Shown here: positions 16,344 through 24,456 of the stretch, in pieces
Layout of the letters: every line of letters begins with the position of its first letter
Numbering within the stretch: the stretch's first letter is position 1
NCBI GenBank assembly: GCA_017987115.1
Contig: JAGNUG010000015.1
Span: 1 to 48,589 of the forward strand
Direction: 5' to 3'
Origin: Flavobacteriales bacterium
Lineage (GTDB): Bacteria > Bacteroidota > Bacteroidia > Flavobacteriales_F > PHOS-HE28
DNA: 48,589 nt
The notes under the pieces: model-generated
What the model saw: only the letters and a program-made list of their open reading frames with translations
The model's database searches: none
What the model was told of the DNA's origin: nothing
Made by a program: the position numbers and the translations under genes

Positions 16344-18059
16344 ATGGAAATTGCACGGTATTGGAGTACGATCGTTGACGTTCTTATGGTCGTAGGCTCG
16401 CTAGGTCTGTTCATCTTCGGTATGAAGATCATGAGCGAGGGGATCCAGAAGGCTGCCGGCAAGAAGCTGCGGCAGATCCTGGCCTCCATGACGCGCAACC
16501 GGTTCTTCGGGGTGTTAACGGGGTTCCTTATTACCGGCCTGCTTCAATCTTCTTCAGCAACTACGGTAATGACCGTAAGCTTTGTGAATGCCGGACTTAT
16601 TTCGTTGTTGCAGAGTGCCGGTGTAATGATGGGGGCCAACATCGGAACCACCGTTACGGGTTGGATCGTTAGTTACCTGGGATTCAAGTTCAAAGTATCA
16701 GCCATTGCCATTCCATTGATGGCATTTGCATTACCCATGATCTTTTTCAGGAAGGCTTCCATAAAGGCCTGGGGCGAGTTCTTGATGGGTTTTGCGATCC
16801 TGTTCCTGGGCTTGTCGGCACTGAAGGATTCAGTCCCGGACATTAGCGAAAGTCCGGATGTATTGCAGTTCTTGAGCTCCTATGCTCATCCAGCGTTATG
16901 GAGCCGGTTGATGTTCGTCGGCGTAGGTGCTTTGCTCACCATCATCATTCAATCATCCAGTGCAGCAATGACGCTCACATTCGTGATGACGGCGAACGGT
17001 TGGATCCCGTTCGAGGTAGCTGCATCCATGATCCTGGGGGAGAATATCGGTACCACGGTCACTGCGGAATTGGCTTCGTTGGTCGGTAATGTACATGCAA
17101 AGCGCTCTGCACGGATCCATAGTCTGTTCAACATTATAGGCGTATCGTGGATGGTTTTCCTCGTCCCCTACGTCTTGCATTGGATCACATGGTTCTCAAT
17201 TGAAGTAATGGGTAACGCGAGCCCGTACAGTGATGCTACCAACGCTCCTGAAGCGATACCCTTGGCCTTGTCCTACTTCCACACCTTCTTCAATACAGTT
17301 AACATGCTGTTGCTCATTGGCTTCGTTGGTCCATTGGTCAAAGCTTCCATCTGGTCCGTTCCTAGTAAGACCGATGAAGATGAGGAATTCCATTTGGAAT
17401 ACATCGGGTCCGGTGTTGTGAATACGCCGGAGTTGTCGGTGATAGAGGCAAGTAGAGAGATCGCGCGCTTCGGTAAGTTGATCTCCAAAATGAACAAGAT
17501 GGTTACGCGTCTTCTCACGGAGACAGAGACCAAAGCGAGGAACAAGCTGTACAAGAAGATCAGTAAATACGAAGAGATCAGCGACCGTATGGAAGTGGAA
17601 GTGGCGAACTTCCTGACCAGCGTATCGCAAGGTGAACTGAGTGAGGGCCTTTCGTTGAAGATCCGCAACATGCTCTCCGAAGTGAATGACATGGAACGCA
17701 TTGCCGACATCTACTTCCAGATGAGCATGGTGATCAAGCGCAAGGAGGAAGAACAACTGTGGTTCACCCCTCTGCAACGAGAACAACTTCTGGGGATGTT
17801 CGAGCTATTGGAAAAAGCGCTGAGCGTGATGTGCAAGAACCTCGACGTGGAGGATTCGATGTACTTCGATCAAGCATTCGAACTGGAGCAACTGATCAAC
17901 AAGCGCCGTGATGTTCTGCGCGATGGTCATTTGAAGAGCATTGAGGCTGGTGACTACAACGTGAAGAGCGGTCTTGTCTATAGCGACTTGTTCTCTTCAT
18001 GTGAAAAAGTGGGAGACCACGTGATCAACGTAAGCGAAGCCGCGGTCGGCGAAGTATAG
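16344..18059 (+). CDS. Na/Pi-cotransporter II family protein with C-terminal PhoU domain
   Basis: 571 residues. The N-terminal half is the two-fold Na+/phosphate symporter (SLC34/NptA-like) with both diagnostic repeats: QSSSATT at 68-74 with GANIGTT at 97-103, and QSSSAAM at ~203-208 with GENIGTT at 232-238. There are about eight membrane helices up to residue ~340. A linker rich in Asp/Glu follows, then residues ~370-570 form a helical PhoU-like domain with 'E...DRmE..v..fl' and 'E.....DmerIaDiy' patterns (NDMERIADIYFQ; a late EKVGDHVINVSE). The role is phosphate uptake or homeostasis at the inner membrane, with the PhoU part possibly metal-binding and regulatory. The start is supported by the strong RBS. 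Confidence 0.92.
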   Translation: MEIARYWSTIVDVLMVVGSLGLFIFGMKIMSEGIQKAAGKKLRQILASMTRNRFFGVLTGFLITGLLQSSSATTVMTVSFVNAGLISLLQSAGVMMGANIGTTVTGWIVSYLGFKFKVSAIAIPLMAFALPMIFFRKASIKAWGEFLMGFAILFLGLSALKDSVPDISESPDVLQFLSSYAHPALWSRLMFVGVGALLTIIIQSSSAAMTLTFVMTANGWIPFEVAASMILGENIGTTVTAELASLVGNVHAKRSARIHSLFNIIGVSWMVFLVPYVLHWITWFSIEVMGNASPYSDATNAPEAIPLALSYFHTFFNTVNMLLLIGFVGPLVKASIWSVPSKTDEDEEFHLEYIGSGVVNTPELSVIEASREIARFGKLISKMNKMVTRLLTETETKARNKLYKKISKYEEISDRMEVEVANFLTSVSQGELSEGLSLKIRNMLSEVNDMERIADIYFQMSMVIKRKEEEQLWFTPLQREQLLGMFELLEKALSVMCKNLDVEDSMYFDQAFELEQLINKRRDVLRDGHLKSIEAGDYNVKSGLVYSDLFSSCEKVGDHVINVSEAAVGEV

Positions 18060-18395
18060 GTCGGGGGCTTGTCCTATGTCGTTTGTCCTATGAGGGCTGT
18101 CCTGTTAGTGGTTGTTCGTTATTCATTTATTGCTGTCTGCATGGTCGAAGACCCGGAGTACGCCTTCGCCCGGAATAAAAGCCGCAGGAACTGCTGGCTG
18201 CCACTGCCAATTGCTGACTACTATCTGCACTTACAACTTGAGTCTTGTCTTCCTTCCTTGGACGATACAGGCGCTGTCATGCTTAATTCTACATGTCATT
18301 CCGGGCCACGACCCGTAACATCATTCTCCATTCCCGAAGGGCACGATGTAACCTTTCCTTAACTTCTGCGACTTATCTGTTGAAACCTCTCCACC
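18060..18395. other. Intergenic region upstream of the sigma factor gene
   Basis: 336 bases with no convincing gene. It begins with the 14-bp tandem repeat (separate entry). A weak -7-like TATCTGTTG occurs at ~18374-18382, just before the GTG start of the sigma factor. Confidence 0.4.
18070..18111. repeat. Three imperfect 14-bp tandem units with TGTCCT core
   Basis: TGTCCT occurs at 18070, 18084 and 18098, exactly 14 bp apart; the first two units share TGTCCTATG. It starts 11 bp after the stop of the phosphate cotransporter gene. The period is not a multiple of the DNA helical turn, so an operator array is uncertain; it may be a small tandem duplication. Confidence 0.5.
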
Positions 18396-18941
18396 GTGAG
18401 CAACGAGAAACAGACAGCATTCATGGAAGCGTACGCAAAGTGCCACGAGCCTTTCGTGCGTTACTGCTCGGCACTGGCCTATGGCAGAATGCCCGCGGAG
18501 GACCTCGTACAGGATGTGCTGCTAACGACCTACAATAGGTTCGAGAAGATCGGGAAAAAGGATGAGCTGCTCCATTATCTGGTACGTGCTGCACGGAACA
18601 GGTCCATCAGTATCTGGCGTGTTCAACGCAGGTCCGAAGCTATCTGTGAAAAGCAGGCCATTCGGCTGAAGGAGCGCGGTGCCACCTCGGAAATGTTGGT
18701 GGATGTCGGGATCGTTTATTCCGCTTTGGATCGCCTACCGAAAGACCAGCGTGAGGCAGTGGTGTTGTTCGAGGTCTCCGGACTTCCGATGTCCGAGATC
18801 GCAGAGATCCAAGGATGTTCCGAAGGGTCGGTAAAGACGAAGGTGAGCAGGGGGCGCGCGAAGTTGCGTGCGCTGTTGGAAGGTCGCGCGAAAAGCGTGG
18901 GCGAAGATGTATTGGGATCACTAAAGACCTTGATGTTATGA
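18396..18941 (+). CDS. ECF-type RNA polymerase sigma factor, 181 aa
   Basis: Sigma-70 region 2 spans ~residues 13-75, with the AEDLVQDVLLTTYNRF -10-recognition helix and LVRAARNRSISIWR. Region 4 spans ~110-165: LDRLPKDQREAVVLFEVSGL, then the helix-turn-helix MSEIAEIQGCSEGSVKTKVS and RGRAKLRALLE. There is no region 1 or 3, typical of ECF (group 4) sigma factors. The start is GTG at 18396; an ATG at 18423 would remove nine residues. The stop overlaps the start of the next gene by 4 bp (ATGA), the classic arrangement for a sigma factor and its membrane anti-sigma factor. Confidence 0.92.
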   Translation: MSNEKQTAFMEAYAKCHEPFVRYCSALAYGRMPAEDLVQDVLLTTYNRFEKIGKKDELLHYLVRAARNRSISIWRVQRRSEAICEKQAIRLKERGATSEMLVDVGIVYSALDRLPKDQREAVVLFEVSGLPMSEIAEIQGCSEGSVKTKVSRGRAKLRALLEGRAKSVGEDVLGSLKTLML

Positions 18942-20257
18942 CACAGCAGGACAGAACCGAAAAGGCCCTGGAGCTGTTGAGGGAACTACCCGCTGAAGTA
19001 TCGGTGGAGGATGTTGGCCAAATGGTCACTCTGTTCCCGCTCATTCAACCGACAACTTCGTGGTTCGGCCACATAAATCTAAACTCCATTCTAATGACGA
19101 CCGCAGGCACAATGATCGTTGCTGGTATCACATACTTTGCTGCCTCAACTGGCGCACCGCAACCAGTTGCATCCGTGGTTGAAACACCACCGGAAGTTAT
19201 CGAATTGCCGATCGAGCAACCCGTTGAAGAAGTTACGATCTGGCCAGAACAAGTAGTAGAGGCAGAAGCCCTTCCACCGGCGTTGCAGGAACAACCAGGT
19301 CCGTTAGCAGAACCAACAATTCCAGCACCGGCCCCGATCCCGACTGAAGTAGAACCTGCGGTTTCAGCAGCAACGCCTGCTTCGGCTCCATCGCCAGCCT
19401 CGGCTCCTGTTCCGCCAGCACCTTTGGGTCACGGCCCCTCTCCAGCTCCTGCACCAGTTCCGACACATGCGCCTCCTAAGGAGCCAATGATGCCAGCACC
19501 AGCTGCGCCATGCAATGAGATCCGTATGAGAACGGAAGCTGAGAAACAATGGAACCATACAGGGTTCAAGACCGTGAAAGTGTTGGGTCCGATCGAAGTC
19601 ATCATTGAACAAGGGCCATTCGCTGTGAATGCGCAAGGCGATGAAGGTGCAATGGAGAGTTTGATGGTCACTATGGAAGGTGGGAAATTGGTGATCACAG
19701 GCGGCGGAAGTAAGAACAATGGAAAGAGCGCAGAGAGAGGATCCGGTAGAGGCAACGAGAAGAGCAAGCATGAACAAACCTGCGGATCGTCGGCTGTAGT
19801 TCACATTACCATACCGGATCTGGAACGCGTGGAGTTGCTTGGTCCGGGTGATATCCATATCTCGGAATTCACCAATTTAACTTCCATGGAATTGGATCTT
19901 CAGGGGTCCGGAGATATTCATTTCGTTTCGTTCAAAGGGTTGAACAAGCTCGCAATTGCGCTTGCCGGTTCGGGAGATATTTTCGGAGAAGAGGCAGAAG
20001 TTACCGGTACAACACGGATAGCGTTGACGGGAAGCGGTGATGTACTTATTGCCGGACGAACTGACAAAGTGGATATCAGTGTGATAGGATCCGGCGATGT
20101 TGAAGCAAGCGATCTTGTAGCCAACGGAGGCGAGGTGCATGTTACAGGTTCGGGTGATGTGATCCTGAACAGCAAGGGCACTACGGTCAGTCAGGTAATG
20201 GGTAGTGGAGAGGTACACAATATCGGATCCAGTGGGAGTGGTTCACGCATTGATTGA
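18938..20257 (+). CDS. Membrane protein with putative anti-sigma N-terminus and C-terminal head-GIN (DUF2807) domain
   Basis: 439 residues from the ATG overlapping the sigma gene stop. Residues 1-48 are a short cytoplasmic segment (EKALELLRELPAEVSVEDVG), a plausible sigma-binding piece although no canonical ZAS motif is visible. Residues ~50-70 form one membrane helix (ILMTTAGTMIVAGITYFAAS). Residues ~75-190 are a Pro/Ala/Glu-rich linker (APAPIPTEVEPAV, APSPASAPVPPAP). Residues ~195-439 are a head-GIN / DUF2807 putative adhesin domain: a beta-helix with repeated G-S-G-D-(I/V) turns (GSGDIHF, GSGDIFG, GSGDVLI, GSGDVEA, GSGDVIL, GSGEVHN). Gene order suggests an anti-sigma factor with an outside sensor; this function is inferred. 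Confidence 0.8.
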   Translation: MTQQDRTEKALELLRELPAEVSVEDVGQMVTLFPLIQPTTSWFGHINLNSILMTTAGTMIVAGITYFAASTGAPQPVASVVETPPEVIELPIEQPVEEVTIWPEQVVEAEALPPALQEQPGPLAEPTIPAPAPIPTEVEPAVSAATPASAPSPASAPVPPAPLGHGPSPAPAPVPTHAPPKEPMMPAPAAPCNEIRMRTEAEKQWNHTGFKTVKVLGPIEVIIEQGPFAVNAQGDEGAMESLMVTMEGGKLVITGGGSKNNGKSAERGSGRGNEKSKHEQTCGSSAVVHITIPDLERVELLGPGDIHISEFTNLTSMELDLQGSGDIHFVSFKGLNKLAIALAGSGDIFGEEAEVTGTTRIALTGSGDVLIAGRTDKVDISVIGSGDVEASDLVANGGEVHVTGSGDVILNSKGTTVSQVMGSGEVHNIGSSGSGSRID

Positions 20258-20479
20258 GTGGAAACTATGAGGGTAGTTATTGGGATATTGAAAGATGTCC
20301 TTCCTCCTGCTGGTCCGGTATTGTAACTCTGCTTCAGGGCGCACGAGCGCGCAACTGTTCCAGGTCGTTACTGATCTATGATCATTCGCAAGTCGCACAT
20401 TTGGCATTAGGACAAACTCGTCCCCTTCTTAAAATTCCCGATCTTCGGGCACCCTCCCAGCGTTTGGTGGTGGTGTGCA

Positions 20480-21868
20480 ATGCGAAATGGTACAAGTCTC
20501 ATTGATCCGGTGTTGATGGAGCCTGAACAAGGTGTTCCCGAGCCAGAGCATTTCGGCCTTTCATGGCCCGGTAAACATGCGGCATACGATCGTGCCTCTG
20601 CATCAACAAGTATGGAGATGGTGCACGTTCCGATCAAGGACGTAAGCTCCAAGAGCACCAAGAACATCTTCATCGAAGGTGATAATCTGGATACGTTGAA
20701 GCTTCTGAAAAGGGACTACGCCGGGAAGGTGAAGACGATCTACATCGATCCACCATACAACACCGGCAAGGACATGGGTTACGCCGATGATCTATCAGAG
20801 ACCCGAAGGAGCTATGAGCAACGTTCGGAACGCGCGATCGGAAACGTACATGATGCACATGGCGATGGCAGGTACCACAGTCAGTGGTTGAGCATGATGT
20901 ATCCGCGATTGATCCTTGCGCGCGACTTGTTGCGCGATGACGGTGTGATCTTCGTGAGCATCGATAACAATGAAGTCCATTACTTGCGCGTGCTCATGGC
21001 CGAGGTGTTCGGTGATACGAATTCCGTGGACCTGTTCGCGTGGGTAAAAACGGAAACACCAGCTAACCTTAGCAAGAAAAGCAAGAAGGTGGTGGAGTAT
21101 GTGGTGTGCTATCAGAAGTTGAAGAACGGCGATCGCTTTCGCGGCATCCGCAAATATGCGGGTACGGCGAATACGGTTTTGAACCAGAGTAATAAGGTAG
21201 GCGAGTTGGTGTTCCCGAAGAATGTGGTCACCACCAACTTGCCCGATGGAAAAATTGCTGCCGGTACATACGGATCCAAAAGTTACACGGTGGAATTGCT
21301 GAAGGATACTCAAGTAAGAAAGGGCGTCTTCATCAGACCGATCGAGCTGCGAGCAAAGTTCCGTTGGTCACAGAAAAAGTTGGATGCAGAGATCGCCGAA
21401 GGAACGAGCATTTCAATTCCAACAAAGACATTCTCGGTTGCTTATACCCGTGCGGATTACGCACCTGAAGTGCCACCGAATTTGATCAACTCAGCCGTTG
21501 GTGTCGGTACCAATGAGAACGGGTCGGCTCACTTGAAGGACCTCTTCGGATGCAAAGTGTTCGACTTTCCCAAGCCGGTTTCACTGATCAAATACCTGTT
21601 GGGTTTTCAGACACCGGAACCCAATGACATCATACTCGATTTCTTCGCTGGTTCCGGTACAACGGGTGAGGCGGTTGATACAATGGTGCAGGAGGATGGA
21701 ATACCGCGACAATTCATCTTGGTGCAGCTGCCGGAAGAGCTTGCGCTCGACCATCCTGCAAGGCAAATGGATTGCGCAACCTATGCGGATGTGTGTCGTG
21801 AACGGTTGATGCGCGCTTTCAAGAAGAACAAGAGCAAGTCTGGTTTCACGAGTTACGCAGTGCTTTGA
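20480..21868 (+). CDS. Site-specific DNA methyltransferase, type III Mod-like (beta class)
   Basis: 462 residues. Motif IV DPPYNTG lies at 90-96, preceded by NIFIEGDNLDTLKLL and KVKTIYI; the AdoMet-binding motif I FAGSGTT lies at ~389-395. The order IV before I defines the beta class of N6-adenine or N4-cytosine methylases, and DPPYN favours N6-adenine. The YHSQWLSMMYPRLILARDLL and DDGVIFVSIDNNEVHYLRVL segments are typical of type III Mod / Dam-like 'site-specific DNA-methyltransferase' proteins. The middle ~200 residues form the target-recognition region. It is shorter than classical Mod (~600 aa). The partner nine bases downstream is a small PD-(D/E)XK protein rather than a Res helicase. 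An ATG at 20516 is an alternative start. Confidence 0.92.
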   Translation: MRNGTSLIDPVLMEPEQGVPEPEHFGLSWPGKHAAYDRASASTSMEMVHVPIKDVSSKSTKNIFIEGDNLDTLKLLKRDYAGKVKTIYIDPPYNTGKDMGYADDLSETRRSYEQRSERAIGNVHDAHGDGRYHSQWLSMMYPRLILARDLLRDDGVIFVSIDNNEVHYLRVLMAEVFGDTNSVDLFAWVKTETPANLSKKSKKVVEYVVCYQKLKNGDRFRGIRKYAGTANTVLNQSNKVGELVFPKNVVTTNLPDGKIAAGTYGSKSYTVELLKDTQVRKGVFIRPIELRAKFRWSQKKLDAEIAEGTSISIPTKTFSVAYTRADYAPEVPPNLINSAVGVGTNENGSAHLKDLFGCKVFDFPKPVSLIKYLLGFQTPEPNDIILDFFAGSGTTGEAVDTMVQEDGIPRQFILVQLPEELALDHPARQMDCATYADVCRERLMRAFKKNKSKSGFTSYAVL

Positions 21869-21877
21869 TCGGTACTG

Positions 21878-22435
21878 ATGCAAGTAGTGGACTTTGATTT
21901 CGACCGTGCAAGGACCAAGGCACTTGCCCAAGCGGAACAGATGTTGGGGAACGATCTGTACTCGCGGTTCAAACTAACCCGGGAAAAACGGTTGGAGAAA
22001 GCGATGCTAGGTTCGTTGGGTGAACTTGCATTCGAACATTTCCTTGTCTTCAACAACATCAATTTCGAACGGGATATGAGCGACTTCACGCAAGTGCGAA
22101 CAGATCAATTCGACTTCCGGATCAACGGTAAATTGTTCGATATCAAAGTAGCGAAACTCACCACTACCAGGCCACCGTCGGACAGTTGGACGTATGGTTA
22201 TCCGGTGGACCAACTGCCTGCAACGAAGGATTACATTGTGGTCGGTTGGGTGGATATGGTCGGCGAGCGTGCAGGGTTCCATGGGTATATCCGTGGTGGT
22301 GCCGTTGCCCGTTTTCCGGCGGTGACCAAGAACAAATTCGCAGGTTATGATTACCTCACGCCGAACCATGAATTCAAATGGGGTGTGCTGAACAAAAATA
22401 TTGAAGGGTTGTTACTTGGTTACGAACGAAAATGA
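21878..22435 (+). CDS. Putative PD-(D/E)XK restriction endonuclease, partner of the adjacent methyltransferase
   Basis: 185 residues with no family I can name, but a recognisable nuclease core. The helix GSLGELAFEHFLV supplies conserved Glu residues (E49/E53); strand DQFDFRI provides D79; strand KLFDIKVAK provides D88-I-K90, i.e. D-(X8)-D-X-K. That is the metal-binding geometry of PD-(D/E)XK nucleases. A later DYIVVGWVDM strand fits the fold. It starts 9 bp after the methyltransferase stop, so it is probably the cleavage subunit of the R-M pair, acting without an ATP-dependent helicase. No DNA-binding or helicase domain is present. The function is inferred from motif and context. Confidence 0.7.
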   Translation: MQVVDFDFDRARTKALAQAEQMLGNDLYSRFKLTREKRLEKAMLGSLGELAFEHFLVFNNINFERDMSDFTQVRTDQFDFRINGKLFDIKVAKLTTTRPPSDSWTYGYPVDQLPATKDYIVVGWVDMVGERAGFHGYIRGGAVARFPAVTKNKFAGYDYLTPNHEFKWGVLNKNIEGLLLGYERK

Positions 22436-22440
22436 ACTAA

Positions 22441-22469
22441 GCCGATCCAGCGCGGATAGTTGGGTCGGC
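22441..22469 (+). terminator. Candidate hairpin after the R-M genes
   Basis: GCCGATCC (22441-22448) pairs with GGGTCGGC (22462-22469), with one G-T pair. There is no T-run on the plus strand, so a terminator role is weak. It sits just after the nuclease stop and before mscS. Confidence 0.3.
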
Positions 22470-22494
22470 GGGAACGAAGCTTAAATTGCAGCGC

Positions 22495-23391
22495 ATGATG
22501 AGCGTGAATGAAGCGATAACACTTATTGAAAGTAAGCTGTTGATCTGGTTGAGGGAGATCATTGCCCTATTACCTAATTTGCTGTTGGCCGCTGTGATCG
22601 TCGTGGCGGGTTGGCTCATAGCCAAGCTTACAAGGAAGGGCGTGACCAAGTTGCTGGAAAGATCCAGTTTCGGACTTTCGTTGCGCCGCTTGATCGCTAA
22701 TGCAACGTATTTGATGGTGATCATGTTCGGCTTGTTCGCAGCACTGAGCGTGTTGCATTTGGACAAGACAGTAACCTCCATCCTTGCTGGAGCGGGGATC
22801 ATTGGCTTGGCACTCGGATTCGCTTTCCAGGACATAGCGGCAAACTTCATCAGCGGTATTGCAATGGCCGTGCAGCGACCTATTCGCACGGGTGATCTTG
22901 TGGAGGCCGGAGGGCAACTGGGAATTGTGGAGCGCATCGATCTGCGAACTACGGAGCTGCGCGATCTACAGGGATTACAAGTGATCATTCCGAACAAGGA
23001 TATCTTTCAATCCGTACTTAAGAACTATACCCGCAATGGTTCACGGCGAGTGGATCTGGACGTGGGCGTTAGCTATGGAGATGATCTGGCCAAAGTGGAA
23101 CGGGTAACGATCGAAGCGGTGAAGACCATTGATGGCCTTTTGCCTGATCACGAAGTTGAATTATTCTACAAGGAGTTCGGTGATAGTAGCATAAACCTTG
23201 AGGTGCGTTTTTGGGTCTCTTCCAAAAGTCAAGGATACTACAATGGTCGGCGCAGTGCGGCGATCGTGGCCATCAAAGCGGCATACAATAAGCACGATAT
23301 CATGATCCCATTCCCGATACGCACATTGGATTTCGGTATCAAAGGCGGCGAGAAGTTGAATGCAATGTTGAGCGATCGTGAAGCGAAGTAG
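22495..23391 (+). CDS. Small-conductance mechanosensitive channel, MscS family
   Basis: 298 residues from the ATG at 22495; a TTG at 22486 is unlikely to be the start. Helix 1 is LLPNLLLAAVIVVAGWLIA, helix 2 lies around ATYLMVIMFGLFAALSV, and the pore helix TM3 is TSILAGAGIIGLALGFAFQD followed by IAANFISGIAMAVQRPIRTGD. The Ala/Gly-rich pore pattern and the FQD...N...G segment are diagnostic. The beta domain follows (GDLVEAGGQLGIVERI, LRDLQGLQVIIPNKDIF), then the C-terminal alpha/beta domain. It opens under hypo-osmotic membrane tension to release solutes from the cytoplasm. The length is close to E. coli MscS (286). Probably monocistronic. Confidence 0.95.
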   Translation: MMSVNEAITLIESKLLIWLREIIALLPNLLLAAVIVVAGWLIAKLTRKGVTKLLERSSFGLSLRRLIANATYLMVIMFGLFAALSVLHLDKTVTSILAGAGIIGLALGFAFQDIAANFISGIAMAVQRPIRTGDLVEAGGQLGIVERIDLRTTELRDLQGLQVIIPNKDIFQSVLKNYTRNGSRRVDLDVGVSYGDDLAKVERVTIEAVKTIDGLLPDHEVELFYKEFGDSSINLEVRFWVSSKSQGYYNGRRSAAIVAIKAAYNKHDIMIPFPIRTLDFGIKGGEKLNAMLSDREAK

Positions 23392-23598
23392 ATCAACTGG
23401 CCCTTTGATCATTGGTCGCAGAGATCCGGATAAGTTGTCGTAAATGTGCTAACACGACCTATGGCCTAACTCGGAACGTTCCTTTCACATTCCGTTGTTG
23501 CGGAATTGTCAGAAAATGTACTATTGGATCTACGACCCGGACCGACGGTTGCGAACAGGGCTTGGGATCATTGAGTGAACAAAGATCCATACTGGTTC

Positions 23599-23994
23599 TC
23601 ACCCCTGCATAGCTGAAGACAACATGTCCATCAGTTCGCTCCAAGCCTCGTTCGTTTCTGGTGTATGATCCGGGCCAAGTGTGCGTTGAACAGTTGCAAG
23701 GAACGCAGCTTTGAATGCGATGTAATGATAGGGCCGAACACCGTATGCACTATGGCGTTGCCCAAGATCATGGAAGTGCCGCACCATGGTCTCTGGCTCA
23801 CTCATGTGCTCCACGGCATTGCTGATAGCGAGGGTAAGTTTGCGATGTTGTTCATCCATTGGTCCTTCGAAGAGGATCCGTAATTGGGGTTCGGCGATGA
23901 ACAATTCCTCGTAAAGAACATCCGGGAATCGCATGTTCGCCGGTTCCATCTTGGACCAAGTATTCCGGACTATGGATAGTTGCTCTGGGGACAT
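23599..23994 (-). CDS. Single-domain globin
   Basis: 131 residues from MSPEQLSIVRNTWSKMEP; the frame is open for 63 more codons upstream, but those lack coding character and a promoter box lies between. It shows a globin fold like the haem domain of flavohaemoglobins: A-helix opening, CD1 Phe (F42 in LRILFEG), and proximal His H81 in GQRHSAYGVRPYHYIAF, matching the 'H...gV.p.hY' signature. No reductase domain follows, so it is a single-domain globin (O2 or NO handling, or sensing). It is the third gene in a possible RidA - membrane protein - globin series, but the box at 24010-24017 suggests separate expression. Confidence 0.82.
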   Translation of the reverse strand: MSPEQLSIVRNTWSKMEPANMRFPDVLYEELFIAEPQLRILFEGPMDEQHRKLTLAISNAVEHMSEPETMVRHFHDLGQRHSAYGVRPYHYIAFKAAFLATVQRTLGPDHTPETNEAWSELMDMLSSAMQG

Positions 23995-24009
23995 TTGGAT
24001 CAGCGGATC

Positions 24010-24017
24010 TAAAGTTA
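24010..24017 (-). promoter_or_regulatory. Candidate -7 box for the globin gene
   Basis: On the minus strand this reads TAACTTTA, one base off TAnnTTTG, ending 15 bp before the globin ATG. No -33 element at a standard distance was identified. Confidence 0.35.
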
Positions 24018-24103
24018 CATGAATCCGCTTCAAGTGGATTTCGGTCTCAGGCCTTAACTCAGAACTGATACCGGAACAGGATGGGTCGTAAACGTCGCAC
24101 CGT

Positions 24104-24454
24104 TCAGGTTTTCCACCAAGCCATAAGCAATAAGGGCATTGCGGTAATGAACAAGGCCAATAGTGAAAGGCAACAGAGCACAAGGAATTTACCAGCGAAG
24201 GAAGTCCATCCTTGCCCGAAACGACTGATCAGCAACGAAGCGATAGCGACCGTTCCGACAAGGAAGCCAATGGCCAGCATTAAGGCCATGCCATTGGAAT
24301 CGTTCGGGATCAATGCGGCTACCAGAACTGCCAGGACAGCAATACCGATATCGCGCAGCCATGTATTTCTGGTTGGATCTTTAGCGGCGAAGTAGGCACG
24401 CATGGAAACCAAAGTGACCAGCGCAAGGTAAATTGCGGGCGGGTGTAAGGTCAT
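24104..24454 (-). CDS. Hypothetical four-helix membrane protein, 116 aa
   Basis: I do not recognise this family. Four hydrophobic segments are evident: PAIYLALVTLVSMRAYF, WLRDIGIAVLAVLVAALIP, MALMLAIGFLVGTVAIASLL, and KFLVLCCLSLLALFITAMPL. Loops are short and basic, consistent with an inner-membrane protein. The start lies 2 bp after the stop codon of the RidA gene, so the two are very likely translated together. No charged catalytic or metal-binding residues stand out in the helices. Confidence 0.65.
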   Translation of the reverse strand: MTLHPPAIYLALVTLVSMRAYFAAKDPTRNTWLRDIGIAVLAVLVAALIPNDSNGMALMLAIGFLVGTVAIASLLISRFGQGWTSFAGKFLVLCCLSLLALFITAMPLLLMAWWKT

Positions 24455-24456
24455 TA

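Noticed and set aside
23412..23612. Plus-strand frame with two CxxC-like cysteine pairs (CRKCANTTYG)
   Set aside because: Tempting as a zinc ribbon, but it lacks a good start, lies in a short gap after mscS and ends in nonsense-looking sequence.
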